Shown here in pieces: positions 63,050 through 64,000 of a DNA stretch of 64,000 nt. This DNA is from Solitalea lacus (GTDB taxonomy: Bacteria > Bacteroidota > Bacteroidia > Sphingobacteriales > Sphingobacteriaceae): contig NZ_CP091740.1 in assembly GCF_022014595.1 (NCBI RefSeq), forward strand, positions 3,956,200 through 4,020,199. Direction: 5' to 3'. Each line of letters starts with the position of its first letter. Position 1 is the stretch's first letter. The notes beneath the pieces were generated by a model that saw only the letters and a program-made list of their open reading frames with translations, did not search any database and had not been told where the DNA came from. Position numbers and translations under genes: made by a program.

Positions 63050-64000
63050 ATGGCAGATATTAAAGAACTACTAAAAAACCGGATTTTGGTGCTCGATGGA
63101 GCCATGGGAACAATGATTCAGCGTTATAAGTTGCAAGAAGAAGATTTCCGAGGCGAAAGATTTAAAAACCATCCTTCCGACCTTAAAGGTAATAATGACC
63201 TATTGAGCATTACACGGCCGGATGTTATTAAAGCTATTCATCGCGAGTACCTAGAGGCTGGAGCAGATATTATTGAAACTAATACATTTAGTGGCACTAG
63301 TATAGCTATGGCTGATTATCACATGGAAGATTTGGTATATGAACTAAATTATGAATCAGCCAAAATTGCAAAGGAAGTAACCACTGAATTCAATACTGTA
63401 AACCCAGAAAATCCGCGTTTTGTAGCCGGCGCCATCGGTCCAACGAACCGTACAGCATCTTTATCTCCAGATGTTAACGACCCTGGATATCGAGCCATAA
63501 CTTTCGACCAGTTGGTTGAAGCCTATACAGAACAAGTAAGAGGGTTGGTTGATGGTGGAGCTGACATTCTTTTGGTAGAAACCATATTTGATACACTTAA
63601 TGCCAAAGCGGCTTTATTTGCGATTGATCAATATTTTGAAACCAATAATATTAAACTACCGATCATGGTTTCGGGAACTATTACCGATGCCAGTGGTAGA
63701 ACCCTCTCAGGGCAAACAGCTGAAGCATTTCTGATATCGCTATCAAATTTTGACTTGCTATCTATCGGTTTTAACTGTGCTTTGGGAGCCAAAGATATGC
63801 GCCCATACCTGGAAGAACTTGCGGAGAAAGCGCCATTTTTTATCGGAGCTTATCCAAATGCCGGCTTGCCCAATCAGTTTGGAGAGTACGACGAAACTCC
63901 TGAACAAATGCTTAGCCAAATTCGCGATTTCTTATCGAGCGGCTTTGTAAACATTATTGGTGGTTGCTGTGGAACTACTCCTGACCATATTCGAGCTATA
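63050..64000 (+). CDS. metH: Cobalamin-dependent methionine synthase, N-terminal part (cut by window end)
   Basis: There are 317 visible codons, open at the right edge. The homocysteine-binding TIM barrel is recognisable: [15 protein letters not shown] at the start, [30 protein letters not shown], and the zinc ligands in GFNCALG and [11 protein letters not shown]. An ATG at 63036 opens only a two-codon frame, so 63050 is used. Placement behind a SAM-I riboswitch fits a methionine-synthesis gene. Domains for folate, cobalamin and reactivation would lie beyond the window, so a short two-component version cannot be excluded. Confidence 0.93.
   Translation, partial: MADIKELLKNRILVLDGAMGTMIQRYKLQEEDFRGERFKNHPSDLKGNNDLLSITRPDVIKAIHREYLEAGADIIETNTFSGTSIAMADYHMEDLVYELNYESAKIAKEVTTEFNTVNPENPRFVAGAIGPTNRTASLSPDVNDPGYRAITFDQLVEAYTEQVRGLVDGGADILLVETIFDTLNAKAALFAIDQYFETNNIKLPIMVSGTITDASGRTLSGQTAEAFLISLSNFDLLSIGFNCALGAKDMRPYLEELAEKAPFFIGAYPNAGLPNQFGEYDETPEQMLSQIRDFLSSGFVNIIGGCCGTTPDHIRAI

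Overview
The window looks like a chromosomal segment of a Bacteroidota member, most likely of the Sphingobacteriales/Pedobacter type. The signs are a SusC/SusD pair, a type IX secretion (T9SS) C-terminal sorting domain, an ECF sigma factor followed by an anti-sigma protein with a beta-barrel-like tail, promoters of the TTTG/TAnnTTTG type, AT-rich DNA, and the scarcity of Shine-Dalgarno sequences. The species is inferred, not proven. The left edge cuts a T9SS cargo gene and the right edge cuts metH.

Region 1 (about 1-26.6 kb) is an exopolysaccharide locus. A long minus-strand operon starts at wza (26580) and runs through a Wzc-like tyrosine autokinase, four genes resembling WbpA-WbpE-WbpD-WbpB (synthesis of a 2,3-diacetamido uronic acid), a sugar N-formyltransferase-like protein, three paralogous FemAB/GNAT-like acyltransferases, a Wzx flippase, a polysaccharide-deacetylase-like protein, a Wzy-like polymerase, two GT4 transferases and a UDP-GlcNAc 2-epimerase. 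The priming phosphoglycosyl transferase sits apart at 4037-4867. Two plus-strand genes for parallel-beta-helix lipoproteins flank it. Both have near-perfect sigma-54 -24/-12 promoters and long (about 335-nt), partly conserved 5' leaders. A CGCTCTC element in those leaders recurs in the priming-transferase leader at nearly the same distance from the start codon, and beside several start codons inside the operon.

Region 2 (26.9-29.5 kb) holds an ECF sigma/anti-sigma pair and a small lipoprotein.

Region 3 (29.8-51.3 kb) is a cell-wall-sugar utilisation locus: a DeoR-type regulator, a D-lactate-dehydrogenase-like FAD/Fe-S oxidase, an SSS symporter, MurQ, a NagZ-like GH3 fused to a serine beta-lactamase-like domain, a CE4 deacetylase domain, GH9, GH20, a DUF4397 lipoprotein, SusD, SusC and NamZ (DUF1343/GH171). 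Together they could release, import and break down MurNAc and GlcNAc, and oxidise the D-lactate that MurQ liberates. A MurNAc kinase is not in the window. Two observations stand out here. The CE4 domain has no usable start codon and lies in the -1 frame of the GH9 gene, exactly after an A AAA AAG slippery heptamer that abuts the GH9 stop codon. An 18-bp sequence is present twice upstream of namZ and once, with one mismatch, upstream of the nagZ-like gene, which makes it a candidate operator.

Region 4 (51.4-64 kb) is mostly housekeeping: three tandem initiator tRNA genes, era, der, a small lipoprotein, an S41 processing protease, a second murQ with a small partner gene, phoU-pstBACS with Pho-box-like repeats, and metH behind a SAM-I riboswitch.
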